64,000 nt of DNA. Origin: Centrapalus pauciflorus (taxonomy: Eukaryota > Streptophyta > Magnoliopsida > Asterales > Asteraceae). A program made the translations under genes and the position numbers. The DNA lies in the NCBI GenBank assembly GCA_020465985.1, contig JAANYP010001205.1, positions 1-64,000 of the forward strand, read 5' to 3'. How positions within the stretch are numbered: position 1 is the first letter of the stretch; each line of letters begins with the position of its first letter. A model generated the notes under the pieces. The model saw only the letters and a program-made list of their open reading frames with translations, was not told the DNA's origin and ran no database searches. Shown here in pieces: positions 23,092 through 34,236 of the stretch.

Positions 23092-24587
23092 TGATATCTT
23101 AATGGTTATATACCAAAAATAAGAACTAATAGACAATTAGGCAAGTGTACCTATCGTTTAATAACATATAAATGGCAAAAACCGAGTCATCGATCTCGAG
23201 GACACAGTGTAAAATGATGATAATAAACTCGTTGTCAATAATTAGCCTAAATGAAAATGATTTGATTTTTAAAAAACGAAATACCAAATTTAGAAACTAT
23301 TACTCAATTAAAAACTCTTTTACTAAATGCTACTTGAATATAAAAATAATGCACTAAGATTAGACGATTGCAAATGTTTAAAATCAGAGAATAAAAGGTA
23401 ATCACTCAAGTTTACTCCCCCCGCACATTAGATGACTATAAATTAAGCATAACATAGTTAAAGGTTAAGAAAATATAATCAAGTGTCACAAACTCCTCTT
23501 TCGACTTGTTTGCTTTAAAATTAAAAGATTAGATAGTCGGAATTCTCCTAATAAACTAACCGATTAATTACACAAAGATAATTTTCATACAAATCAATTT
23601 CTTGAAAGGTGAATCTACTTTCGCAAATACACATATAATTCTAGACTTTCATCCAAACAAAATATTCTCGTTGATAGAATCTAAAATACATGAAATAAAT
23701 CCTTTCACTATTTCTAGCTCAAGGCCAAATAAATCCATAGACAAATTCGTAAAGGATGACTAACAAATTAATTTTAGCTTTTGCTTTTAAACAACTCATT
23801 AATCACCAAATGAAACATATATTTTAAATATCCATCAAGAGATAAGTCTAACAATGAATCGAAATGATAAACACCTAAAAACTTGCTAACAAATGTGCAT
23901 CAAATGTTTGGGGGTTGACAAACCCGAATGATTACAAAGAAAACTACTCAGTAGCCATAGAGAATAAACTAAAAACACAAATAAAATAGAGATTCATCTA
24001 AGTAAACGATGGTTATAGAGAAAACTCACCCAATGATTGTCACACTAACACCACTTGCATCAACTTTAAGTCCTCCACGTGCTCTCTACAGGAGAAAATT
24101 CGTAGCCTCCAACTCCAAACCCTAGGTATTGATTAGACACTTCAATTTCAGAGAAAAAGATGCTTAAATAGCATCAGATCCAAGTCTGGTCGTGCCGCTA
24201 CCATTCAAAAGGTCGCGTCGCTACTGAATGCTATACGATCAGGTCAGAATCTGCTACTGAGGGTCGCGCCGCGAGGTAGTCATCGGTCGCGCTGCTACCA
24301 TGTTTCTGCTTTTAATCATCAGAAATGGCACCAAAAGTCACGACGCGAAGGTGAAAAGGTCGTGCCGCGACCAAGACTCTGCTCATGGGATTGCACAAAA
24401 TGTTCATCTATTTCCTTTCTTGTCACGTAGAGGAAGGGAAACTCTCCGAAATGGGAACAACGGTTTCAAGCAACCTGAAAACACGAAAATAGCATAAATA
24501 GATACGATATAAATGTGTTTCAGATAAAAAACTGGAAAAACTAGGGGTAAAAGTGACGCAAATATATATCCGAAAAGCGATGCATCA
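23092..24587 (-). mobile_element. 5' LTR of Athila D (1496 bp)
   Basis: This is the partner of 6433-7926 and ends GATGCATCA before the target duplication catcc. The GC-rich GTCGCGCCGC-type copies lie at 24186-24370, upstream in element sense of TATTTAAGCAT at about 24160. Confidence 0.95.
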
Positions 24588-24943
24588 CATCCATCGCCAT
24601 GTCCCTACCATGGACGGTTCCTATCAATGTAAAGTCGTTCGCTGAACGACCCATCTCCCTCCGTAGGGTAGACATCTACTCAACTACATCAGACTGATAA
24701 ATATCATTGCCGCACAAATATAACACACATTCCCACCCCCAAATAGTCAAATAGGTATGGGATCCAGTGATCCTCAAAATCTCTCCTCTTAACTCTCTTT
24801 TCAGTTAACACTTTATTTAAATATTTCTTATATAAAAACAAGTGTGTTCTAATGTGTTCGGGGTGTTGGGATAATATGAGGTTTGGGGACCAATCTATCG
24901 GGATATTGACATTTTGGGTTCGTTGCCTCGTTCTCCTCGACAT
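24588..24943 (-). pseudogene. Second env-like ORF of Athila C/E, N-terminal part
   Basis: The ATG at 24943 follows directly after a splice acceptor (ATTGTAG). The frame gives MSRRTRQRTQNVNIPIDWSP and a basic region with DYLGVGMCVIFVR, then shifts near 24700 and reaches the Athila D insertion at 24592. The frame continues at 6432 to 5219. The total would be about 520 residues. It differs in sequence from the env-like ORF at 26103-27344. Confidence 0.6.
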
Positions 24944-25040
24944 CTACAATTTGTGCCAACCAACCACAATATGTATGAGATAAATTAAATAATGTAACCT
25001 ATAATTGCAATTTACACAATTACGCTTACTTAAAAAGATG

Positions 25041-25116
<76 letters not shown>

Positions 25117-25760
25117 TCTTTTACGCTCACATTTTGCATCCTATATATATAGTCTATAATTTGTCGTTAGTTTAAGCACTAAACACATATCATGTTTTCA
25201 AATAAAAACCATTTAGCACATAGGATTAATTTTTAAGCTAATCACCCAACTTTTATAATTTTAATAATATATGCACATTTAGGCAACCAACTTTATAAAT
25301 CCAAATTAATTTCTATAAATTAACCATGACAAATTAACAAACTTAACAAATAAACACATATCTCATAAAACATACATCAAGGTTATCATCAAAATCAATG
25401 CAATTTCACATACTTTGACTCTAAAATGTCAAAATCACCATGAAAATTTTCATGAATGACCATGAAGCTCAAGCTTTCATTTTTGCTCAAAAAGTATGAA
25501 ATAGGTTGCAATAACTCAATAAAAACACTAACCTTGGTGATTGCAAGCTTAACTTGGTACAAATTTATCTTTTTTCTTGCACACTTTCTCTGCCCAAAAA
25601 TCTTCAAAATAGATGAAACTACCCACAAGAAGGTAATTTCCAACCAAGATCTTTGATATTTGTGAAAATGTAGGTATTTTGAAGCTTAAATTTTTAAATT
25701 TTGGGCACAATAAAAAACTTTTTGTGAGGGCTAAATTAATTAATTAATTTTATCATTATA
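24944..25760 (-). promoter_or_regulatory. Putative leader exon and intron for second env-like ORF of C/E
   Basis: On the minus strand a donor CACCAAG/GTTAGT lies at 25533/25532, and an acceptor ATTGTAG abuts the ATG at 24943, giving a 589-bp intron. The intron holds a TA microsatellite (25043-25115). The leader exon would begin somewhere near 25700-25760. I see no clear TATA box. A purine tract (minus AAGTTGGGGAGGG) lies at about 25767-25780. Confidence 0.4.
25043..25115. repeat. (TA)n microsatellite
   Basis: About 36 TA units sit inside the predicted env leader intron. Confidence 0.97.
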
Positions 25761-26102
25761 ACCTACCCTCCCCAACTTAGACTTTTGTGACATCCTCGTC
25801 ACATCAAAGTTAATTTATCGATTAAGAATATAGAAAGATAGATCGGTATATATTCCTTATTCATAATAATTAAACTTAAACAAACAAATAATTAAACAAA
25901 CAAAATTTTAACTTTTATAATTCAACTTAAATATACATCACACTTTTAAAATTAAAGATAAAAAATAAAGTACTATTACAATCCAAAAAAACGTAAATAA
26001 ACAAACTAAACAAAATAAATCACCACATAAAAAATAATACAAACCATACTTAATGTTTTAGCACGCGTAATTAAAATAAATATTCAAATAGTTATAAAAT
26101 CA
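25761..26102 (-). other. AT-rich spacer between the two env-like ORFs
   Basis: There is no gene or LTR end that I can see. The only structured site is a PPT-like tract (minus AAGTTGGGGAGGGTAGG). Its core is like the one at 28044-28054 beyond pol. The remainder is A/T-rich filler. Confidence 0.6.
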
Positions 26103-27344
26103 TCATTCGGCCTGAGGTGTGACAATTTCATCCAACTCTCCGACAATGATCTGAAGATTGGTGAGCCAGTCTGAGTGACTTTGAAACAGCTTCGCGTGTT
26201 TGTTTTGCCCCTCTTGCAACTTTTCAATATTCTTCACCAATTCTTTGTTTGCATTTAGTATGCTGCCATGACGTCCTTCAGAATGTTGATTTGCGATCTC
26301 ATCAAGTCTTCGATTGTTACTTTTTCCCATGATCTTTCATCCTCTTTGTAGTTTTGTCCTTCAAGGTTGTCGGGTACAGTGAATGGGATTTGGGTTACTT
26401 TAGAGGTTTTGGAAAACGAATTTGATAGCCTAAATGGTTTTTCTCAAAGACTAACCCTAACATTGTGACTCTAGTGAACCAAATCTCGTTTAGGTTGAGG
26501 TACTTAATTGGCAATTGTTCCGACACCGCTTTCTTAATAATGAATAGCTCAGTTAGCATACGGCAGTGTGGATAATTCATCCTTTGCCCTGGGAAACTAC
26601 TCTCCAACAGATTTTCCATTATTATGTATCCTAAAGATATGGTCGGGTATCCAGTCATCAACGCATGCACTAACAGTATCTCTGGGATCTAACGACAGTG
26701 GTGTCTTGACTTCTAGGAAGCAAGTTGAGAGTAACAAACTTCCACAGCACTTTAGCTAGCGGACATAAATCACCTCTATTATAGTGGACATACCCTCTCG
26801 CCTCCTCTATTGACATTCCAAATACCGTGGCTAACATCCCATCCCATTTCTTAGACCATCCACCAATTTGTCTCGCTCTACCACTTGAAGATCTAAAGAT
26901 GACCAAAATTCCCTAGGCCTTGGAATATCTGCGTCTATACCGAATTCCTCACAAAGGATTTTCCTAGATACTGACACTTTTCTTGTTTCCTACTATTCCC
27001 ACTAATTCAAAATCATGGTCCTCTTCCTCTTCTGCTTTCCAAACAGTAGCGAACCACTGTTGGATCAAACTAGCATGAATATACGGAAGCTCCCATCGTA
27101 TGGCTTTAGCCCATTCTAGCCTCTCAAAGCACTCTAATATTTCAAAATTATCGAAATCAGACTCTTTTATGGTACGCTCTATGAGAAACCTAGGGGGTTT
27201 ACCATTGTTAGTGTTCGGTGGAATTTCAGGGAACTCCACATTGAGTAGTTTTTCGAAACGAACATCCCAAGGGTCGTGGGTTCTCATTCTAGATTTTTGG
27301 GAAGTTCCAGGATGGTTACCGTTTGCATGAAATTGGGTTGACAT
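26103..27344 (-). pseudogene. First env-like ORF of Athila C
   Basis: The start ATG at 27344 directly follows an acceptor (TTATTTTTAG). The first 127 residues are open (DPWDVRFEKLLNVEFPEIPP region, then a WAKAIRWELPYIH block). The frame then decays through 26906-26670 (RGDLCPLAKVLWKFVTLN) and ends with an intact C-terminal piece 26330-26103 (coiled coil, ending EIVTPQAE). It is about 410 codons long. The type is the Athila env-like/ORF-1 family. It lacks the Pro-rich tail seen in the second env-like ORF. It is clearly broken by several stops. Confidence 0.65.
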
Positions 27345-27964
27345 CTAAAAATAACGCAAAAACAAAGGATTAAAAATGTGGGGTTTTTATGTAAATGATG
27401 CATGATAATTTTAAACACCCTTTTTTGACAATAAATAAACTAATCCTAAGTCTCACCAACAATGTGAGCCCAATCTAACCCTATCAAATGCATAAACTTT
27501 AAATAATCAATAAAAATGTCACCTTTTACGACAAAAAGTTTATAAATTATAATAAATACAGAAAAATGCATAATTTTTTCAAAAGTTTTGCAAAAATAAT
27601 TTTATATTAATTAAATGAATATTTGAAAATTATTACTAACCTTTTTTCTATAAAAACCACATAATTCCCAAGAACTCAACCCATGCATGCATGATGAAAC
27701 TTAATGAAACTAGGGTAGAATGAAGTTAAAGAATTCTAGGGAGTATACCTTGCTAGCCTTTGAGATAAACAAGCGTTGTATCAAAGAATTGACGTAGAAA
27801 AGACGAATTTTTGATGTTTTTAGGCTTAGAAAATTGAAATCGCCGTCTTCTGGAACTGGAATTAGGGTTTTGGAATTATGGGAATGATCACTGCCATTTA
27901 TATAAGATTTCGAGCTCGTCGGCCCGCAGAGCAAGCGCAGGCCTGCGCCCCCCCCCCCCCCCCC
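27345..27964 (-). promoter_or_regulatory. Putative internal promoter, leader exon and intron of Athila C env-like gene
   Basis: In element sense the order is a G17 run (27948-27964) next to GCGCAGGCCTGCGC, then a TATA box CTTATATAAATGG (27894-27906), a leader, a donor GCAAG/GTATAC at 27749/27748, a 404-bp intron, and an acceptor TTTTTAG abutting ATG 27344. The 5' LTR of the same element has the same order: G-run, GCGCAGG-type block, then TATA (34989-34999). Promoter activity and splicing are inferred. Confidence 0.55.
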
Positions 27965-28387
27965 GGCGCCCGGGCCTCTGGATTCGCGATCTGGGTCGTG
28001 CACTGGTCTTGGAACCCTAATTATTTAATTTTTTATGGGTATTCTCCCCAACTTAAGCTCTTATTATCGGGTTAAAATAATTCTGCTACGTGCTTAAATT
28101 TTTTATTTTCTGATGCGGGGTCTTATTATTTAATTTAAATCCTAATTTCTAAACACAACCAAGTTCAGGAGGATGAATCCCCCCCCCCCCAACTTAATTG
28201 GGTACACACAAGTAACACAAATAAGCAAATAAACACACTTAAAAACAATTATATTCAAATAATTAAAATACTCTGGGTTGCCTCCCAGAAAACGCTAAGT
28301 TTTACGTCTTCAGCCAGACGTACTACTCCTAAACTAATTAATTAACCTTAGGATCTTGTAGTCTGATGAGTTCAGATACTAACATAT
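27965..28387 (-). other. Spacer after Athila C pol with polypurine-like tracts
   Basis: It carries two PPT-like tracts in element sense: a G12 run at 28179-28190 in AAGTTGGGGG context, and AAGTTGGGGAGAATACCC around 28039-28056. The plus-strand text CTCTGGGTTGCCTCCCAG lies near 28271 inside a conserved region seen in many Athila-type elements. No coding region. Confidence 0.6.
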
Positions 28388-29450
28388 CATTGGTGGCCCA
28401 TTGAACATATATTTAAGTCTATGTCCATTTACTTTAAATGGCTCACCACCTTTCAGGTCTTGTATTTCTACCGCACCGTGTGGGTAGGTATTCGTTAAAA
28501 TATATGGACCTGTCCATTTACTTTTTAATTTACCGGGAAATAATCTAAGTCTTGCGTTAAATAGCCAAACTTTATTTCCTTTCGTAAATATTTTATTTTA
28601 ATCATTCTATCGTGGAAAACCTTGGTTTTCTATTTTATAAATTCTAGCGCTTTCGTAGGCTAGTCTGCGATTTTCTTCCAGTTCATTTAATTGGAATTTC
28701 CTATCAACACCGGCATCATGTAAATTAAAATTAGTGTTTTTGATTGCGCATAGAGCTTGGTGTTCTAATTCCATTAGGAGATGGCAAAGCTTACCATACA
28801 CAAGTCTATATGGGGACATACCGATTGGTGTTTTAAATGCGGTTCTGTATGCCCATAGAGCATCCTCTAATTTTTTAGACCAATCTTTACGATCAGGTCT
28901 GACAGTTTTCTCAAGGATTCTCTTGATCTCTCTATTAGAGATCTCGACTTGTCCGCTTGTTTGCGGATGATAAGGCGTTGCTATCTATGGTTAACTCCAT
29001 ACAGTTTAAGGAGTTTATAAAAATGCTGGTTATTAAAATGTGACCCTCCGTCACTGATGATAGCCCTTGGAATACCGTGTCGTGCCAAAATATTCCTTTT
29101 AACAAATTTGCACACAACCCGGTTATCATTAGTGCATGTAGCTTCTGCTTCCACCCATTTGGAAACATAATCTACTGCAACTAAGATGTACTCATATCAA
29201 AATGATTTTGGGAATGGTCCCATAAAATCAATGCCCCATACATCAAATATTTCGACGATTAATATCGGGGTCATTGGCATTTCATCTCTTTTCGCGATGC
29301 CACCAGTTTGCTGGCATCTTGTGCACCCTTTAACAAACTCGTAGGCATCCTTAAATATCGTGGGCCAGAAAAACCCACACTGCAATATCCGGTGGCCAGT
29401 TTTCTTTGCGCTGAAATGGCCACCGCATGCATATGCATGGCAGTGTTTAA
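28388..29450 (-). pseudogene. Athila C integrase region of pol
   Basis: The zinc domain HCHAYACGGHFSAKKTGH...CTRCQ and FFWPTIFKDA are followed by IDFMGPFPKSF. Core fragments then come in other frames, including MSPYRLVYGKLCHL and RLAYESARIYK. It ends in a block similar to Athila D (NGHRLKYMFNG near 28400). At least four breaks are visible between 29200 and 28600. Nonfunctional. Confidence 0.85.
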
Positions 29451-31958
29451 GAATATCTTCATGTTCTGAGTTAGGGACACATCTTCTTATAATTTGATCT
29501 GCTCCTATTTTAAATAGATCAGGCTCATCCCAAATGTATTGCCTTGCTTGAGCATAGAAATATTTTCTTTGTTGTGAATTCCAGTGCTCTGGCAATCTTC
29601 CTGTTACGAAATAGTTAACTAGATTCGCAAACCAGAGACTTTTAGATACAGATAATATCTGTTCATCAGGGAAGGAGTCCCTGATTTGATCAGTTGAGTT
29701 TGTTGGGATTACTTGAAGCCTTGATAAATGATCGGCAACAACATTTTCTGTGCCTTTTTTATCTTTAATTTCTAAATCAAATTTTTGGAATAGAAGGATC
29801 CACCGAATCAATCTAGGCTTGGCATCCTTCTTTGCCAATAAATGTCTTAAAGCACTGAGGTCAGAGCACACAATTACTTTTGCTCCCCAAATATAGGATC
29901 TGAATTTATCTAGGGCAAACACTACAGCTAATAGCTCTTTTCCGTAGTGGTGTAATTGATGTGTGTCTCATTAAAGGTTTTACTTGCGTAGTAAATCACC
30001 ACTGGCTTTTTCTCAAATCTTTGTCCTAAAACAGCACCAACTGCATAATCACTTGCATTGCACATGATCTCAAATGGTTGAGACCAATCCGGAGATTCTA
30101 GAATTGGCGCTTCAGTTAATTTTGATTTAAGCTTCTCAAATGCTTTCATACAAGCATCATCAAAATTAAACTCGGTATCTTTTGAAAGAAGATTGCATAA
30201 CGGCCTTGAGATCTCACTGAAATCTTTAATGAATCGCCGATAAAAACCAGCGTGGCCTAAGAATGAACTTATTCCTTTAACGTTGGTAGGGGGTGGAAGT
30301 GAGGAAATTAATTGAACTTTTGCTTTATCTACCTCCATTCCTCTCTCGGACACAATGTGACCTAAGACTACCCCTTCCTTTACCATAAAATGACTTTTCT
30401 CCCAACTTAGAACTAAGTTGGTTTCAGTGCATCTCTTTAGGACTTTTTCTAAATGTCCTAGACAATCTAAAATTGTTTTGTCAAATATGGAGAAATCATC
30501 CATATATATTTCAAGAGAACCACCCACCATATCTGAAAAGATAGCCATCATACATCGCTGAAATGTGGCGGGTGCATTACATAGTCCAAACGGCATCCTT
30601 CGGTAGGCAAAGGTGCCATAGGACAAGTAAATGTAGTTTTCTCTTGATCCTCTAGATGGATTGGGATTTGATTGTAACCAGAATATCTATCAAGGAAACT
30701 ATAAAACTTCGGTCCTGATAATTTTTCCACTATTTGATCTATAAATGGTAGCGGAAAATGATATTTAGAAGTAGCAGCATTAAGTTTTCTGTAATCTATG
30801 CAAACTCTCCACCCAGTTACAGGGCGAGTAGTTATCTTCTCTCCTTCTTCAGTATTAATGACTGTAATTCCTGATTTCTTGGGCACAGTTTGGGTTGGAC
30901 TTACCCACTTACTATCAGATATAGGATATATAATTCTAGCGTCCAACCATTTTAATACTTCCTTTTGAACTACCTCTGTCAAATTAGGATTCAACCTCCT
31001 TTGTGCATCCCGAGCTGGTTTAGCTTCTGGATCAGTAATGATTCAGTGCATACGCAAAGTGGGACTAATTCCTTTTAAATCATCTATCATCCACCCTACT
31101 GCTTCTTTATATTTGACTAACACTTGCAGTAGAGCTTGTTCTTGCTCTTCAGTCAGATCTGATGAAATTATGACAGCCAACGTGTCATTCTGACCTAGAA
31201 AAGCATATTTCAAATGAGATGGCAGTTCCTTCAATTCTAGAGCAGGTGGTTTCTCTATTGAAGGTTTGGCTGACTTAGGTAAATCAGTAGGTAATTTTTC
31301 AGTCCTATGGGTCCACGGTGGTTGTTTCGACTCTATTGTGGATTCCATGACTACTTCTAGCTTATCACACTCAATATGATTTAACTTGGCTAATTCATTT
31401 TCAGTAAAGAATAACTCAGTAGCATCTTTGGTGTTGATTAACGAACTATGCTGCTGCGCAAGTTCGTCCACCATGTCTATAATATAACATTCTGAATCAA
31501 TAGCAGAGACACTTGAAGCATTAAACACATTCAGTCTTAATTTCCTATTACCAAAGGCAATATCCACTGCTCCTGTCCTACAATTAATTTGAGCATTAAT
31601 CGTGGCTAAGAAAGGTCTGCCTAGGGTAATAGCCGGTTGATTATCTCCCATTGAACTTTCGGTGTCCAATACTAAAAAAGTCAACTGGATAGTAAAAATC
31701 TTCAACTTTTACTATGACATCTGATAAAATACCTCTTGGGCACTTGGTTGAACGATCTGCCAGGTGTAAGATAATATCAGTTGTTTGTAACTGACCTAGA
31801 TCATGTTTATCAAACAGGTTTCCAGGTAAAATATTAACACTAGCTCCAAGATCAAGTAGTGCCTTCTTAATCTGCACATTGCCTATTGTTACTAGAATCA
31901 ATGGTGATCCGGGAACTTTCAGCTTAGGAGGTAGAGAACTAGAAACTACTGCACTCAA
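29451..31958 (-). pseudogene. Athila C protease, reverse transcriptase and RNase H
   Basis: The protease motif LLDLGASVNILPG (near 31850) is followed by TLGRPFLATINAQ, RT blocks GWRVCIDYRKLNA, YGTFAYRRMPFGLCNAPA and YMDDFSIFD, then FYRRFIKDFSEISRP. RNase H follows with CNASDYAVGAVLGQ, where Asn replaces the usual first catalytic-block Asp (CDAS). Frame changes occur near 31650, 31045, 30600 and 29925. Similarity to Athila D is evident across RT but with many differences, so C is a separate Athila family. Confidence 0.9.
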
Positions 31959-32161
31959 ATGTTCAGTTAAATTGATCTGCTTTGGGAGCGAGACCTTATA
32001 CTTTCTTTTCTGAGTACAGAGATCTTTTAAAAATTTGGCATCAGATGGAACCTGTTGAATGGCCTTTATCAGAGAAATATTGATCTTTACATTATTGAAT
32101 AAATCCCAAAAGTCCTCTGGTTGTGGGCCTCTTTTGCCGTAAGGAGAAGATTTTGGATTTT

Positions 32162-33731
32162 CTAAAGCAGCAGGTTAACGAGGAGGAATTGAAGTGTCCT
32201 GACTCTTATCCGCCTCCCCAACTTTGGGCGTTGGAATATTAGCTTTAACTGGCTCTTTAAAAGAAACCTTCTTAGGAATCTCCTTCCTCTTTGGATCCTA
32301 TTTTCCTCATACACGACTTCAGTGTCGGTATCTTCTGCCTCTTTCTCTTTAGGCATCTCTATTTTATTGTCTACCTCTCTTCCACTCCTTAATGTGGTTA
32401 TGTTAGCTACTTCATTAACTTCATTAATCTCATGTTTCTTATCTTTGTTATGATGATGGGCGTGTGAAGGATTGGGAATAGTATTGTTAGGAAGCTTCCC
32501 CTCCTCATGCCTAGTAAGTGACTCAGCTATCTGACCCATCTGACGAGTTAACATCTCCATGGTCTTAGTACTGATAGTTGATTGTTGTTTCATAAATTCA
32601 GCAAACTCTGCGAATTGCGCAGAAGTCATATTTGTTTCTACTTGGAATTGTGGTTGATCACGATGATTTGACTTATAATATCGCTCATCCTTCGCTGCTG
32701 AAGTTGAACCATATTGATATTCTCTCTTTGGTGGTTCATATCTTGGTTTGGATTGATGATCGGTAGGTTGATCATTTTTCCATCAAAAGTTGGGATGGTT
32801 TCTCCATCCAAGATTGTATGTTTCCAAAAATGGATTATCCCTCTCTCGATGAGCTCTAAATCCGTAAACTTCATTAGCAAATTCCTCAGTGGGTTGCACT
32901 GGAGGACATGCGTCAGAATGATGTGATGGATCTCCGCATGTAACACAATTAATTGATACGCTAGGGTTTGAAAAACCCTTCATCAATTGATCCATTTTCT
33001 TTCCTAATTCTGAAATCTCACTTTTAACCTCACGTTTCCAGGAATTATCTATGCCCATAACTTGAACTCCTATACTATTTCAGAACCAGCTTGGACATTC
33101 AGACCTTCGCCGAGTTGATTTAACAACTCCCAAGCTTCATCGTCTTCTTTACCTAAAAATGTGCCTCCTGTGGCAGCTATAATCATATTACGAATTTCTT
33201 GTATCACACCATCAAAAAATGTTTTGATAAGCATCCATTTGGGTACCTCGTGGTGTGGACAAGCTCTCACTAATTCGTTCATACGATCGAATGCTTCGTA
33301 GAATTGTTCGCCCGGTTTTTGTTTAAATCCGGTAATTTCCTTTCTTTTCTCGATTTTTTTACTAATGGGGTAGTATTCATTAAGGAATTCTCGTTTCATT
33401 TGACCTCATGTTGTAATGCTATTGGTTGGTAAGGATACGAACCAATTCTTCACTTTCTCTTTTAACAAGAAAGGAAATAATCAAAGTTTTAAACCGTCGG
33501 TGGTTATACCTCAAACATGGTTGGCTTTACAAATAGCTGTGAACTCAGCTAGATGTTCATACGGTTCCTCACTTGGCATCCCTCTAAAGATAGGAAGAAT
33601 TTGAAATAATTGAGGACGAACTTCGGGTTCGTTCTCGTTTTCGGGACAACGAATTGGAGACGGGTCAGGCACATCACCTGGGCGGTAATGCGACTCAACC
33701 GTACGTCTCGGTTGATAACCCATTCTAGCAA
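32162..33731 (-). pseudogene. Athila C gag
   Basis: Pieces run in order: the N-terminal segment ending PSEEPYEHLAEFTAICK (33723-33511), the gag core with KPGEQFYEAFDRMNELVRAC (33399-33070), a zinc-knuckle-like CVTCGDPSHHSDAC (near 32930), RNHPNF, and a Gln/Lys-rich tail with TLRSGREVDNK. Stops and shifts separate the pieces. The region 33732-34198 to the PBS is leader, AT-rich, with no other gene seen. The stretch 31959-32161 has remnants of the gag-pol linker. Confidence 0.85.
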
Positions 33732-34198
33732 CTATGCGCTCGGGTTCTTCTTGATCACGATTTCGTGGCGAAATCGGAGGGCTTTCTAAATTAGGAATCT
33801 CTGAATCGGGAATTTCTACATCAGGAATTTTTTCCTCTTGTGCGTTTAAATTCTCCGTGATAATTGTTGATTTTGAATCCTGACAATCTTCCGGTTCGAT
33901 CTCGCTACTTTTTCGATCTCAAGTTCGAATTGTAGCGGCAATCCTTTAGCCAATCGCGTGTGTGCATACACTAAATAAAATACTACTAAAGATTAAAAAC
34001 TTAATTAAACTAATATTTTTGGTGGTAAAGTAGAGGACTACGATTACCTTTTTGAATTTTTAAATTTTTTTATTTCATTTTTAATAATTATAATAATAAA
34101 ATAAAATAAAGACTAAAAATAACCAAAGAAAGGAACTTAAACTTAATTACTTAAAACTAAGGCAACAAACTAACTTTAAACCTAAACTACCATTACAC

Positions 34199-34216
34199 TC
34201 CCCGGCGACGGCGCCA
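34199..34216 (-). other. Primer binding site of Athila C (tRNA-Asp type)
   Basis: The minus strand reads TGGCGCCGTCGCCGGGGA, the classic Athila tRNA-Asp PBS. A 20-nt gap separates it from the proposed LTR end, longer than usual, so the LTR end may be a few bases off. Confidence 0.88.
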
Positions 34217-34236
34217 AAAGCCTAACGGGCCGTCGT

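Larger units (their letters stand above)
6433..24587 (-). mobile_element. Athila-type Ty3/gypsy element D, full length, with nested CACTA
   Basis: LTRs at 6433-7926 and 23092-24587 both start TGAT and end GATGCATCA, and the target duplication is catcc (6428-6432 and 24588-24592). The tRNA-Asp type PBS, the order gag, PR, RT, RNase H, IN, env-like, and the DLGAS protease motif identify Athila. Without the CACTA insertion it is about 12.9 kb, a normal Athila size. Several frameshifts and stops make it inactive. It sits inside the env-like ORF of element C/E. Confidence 0.95.

Noticed and set aside
34199..34216. tRNA-like sequence
   Set aside because: It is an 18-nt primer binding site next to an LTR. 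No tRNA gene fold surrounds it; the same applies to the other primer sites.
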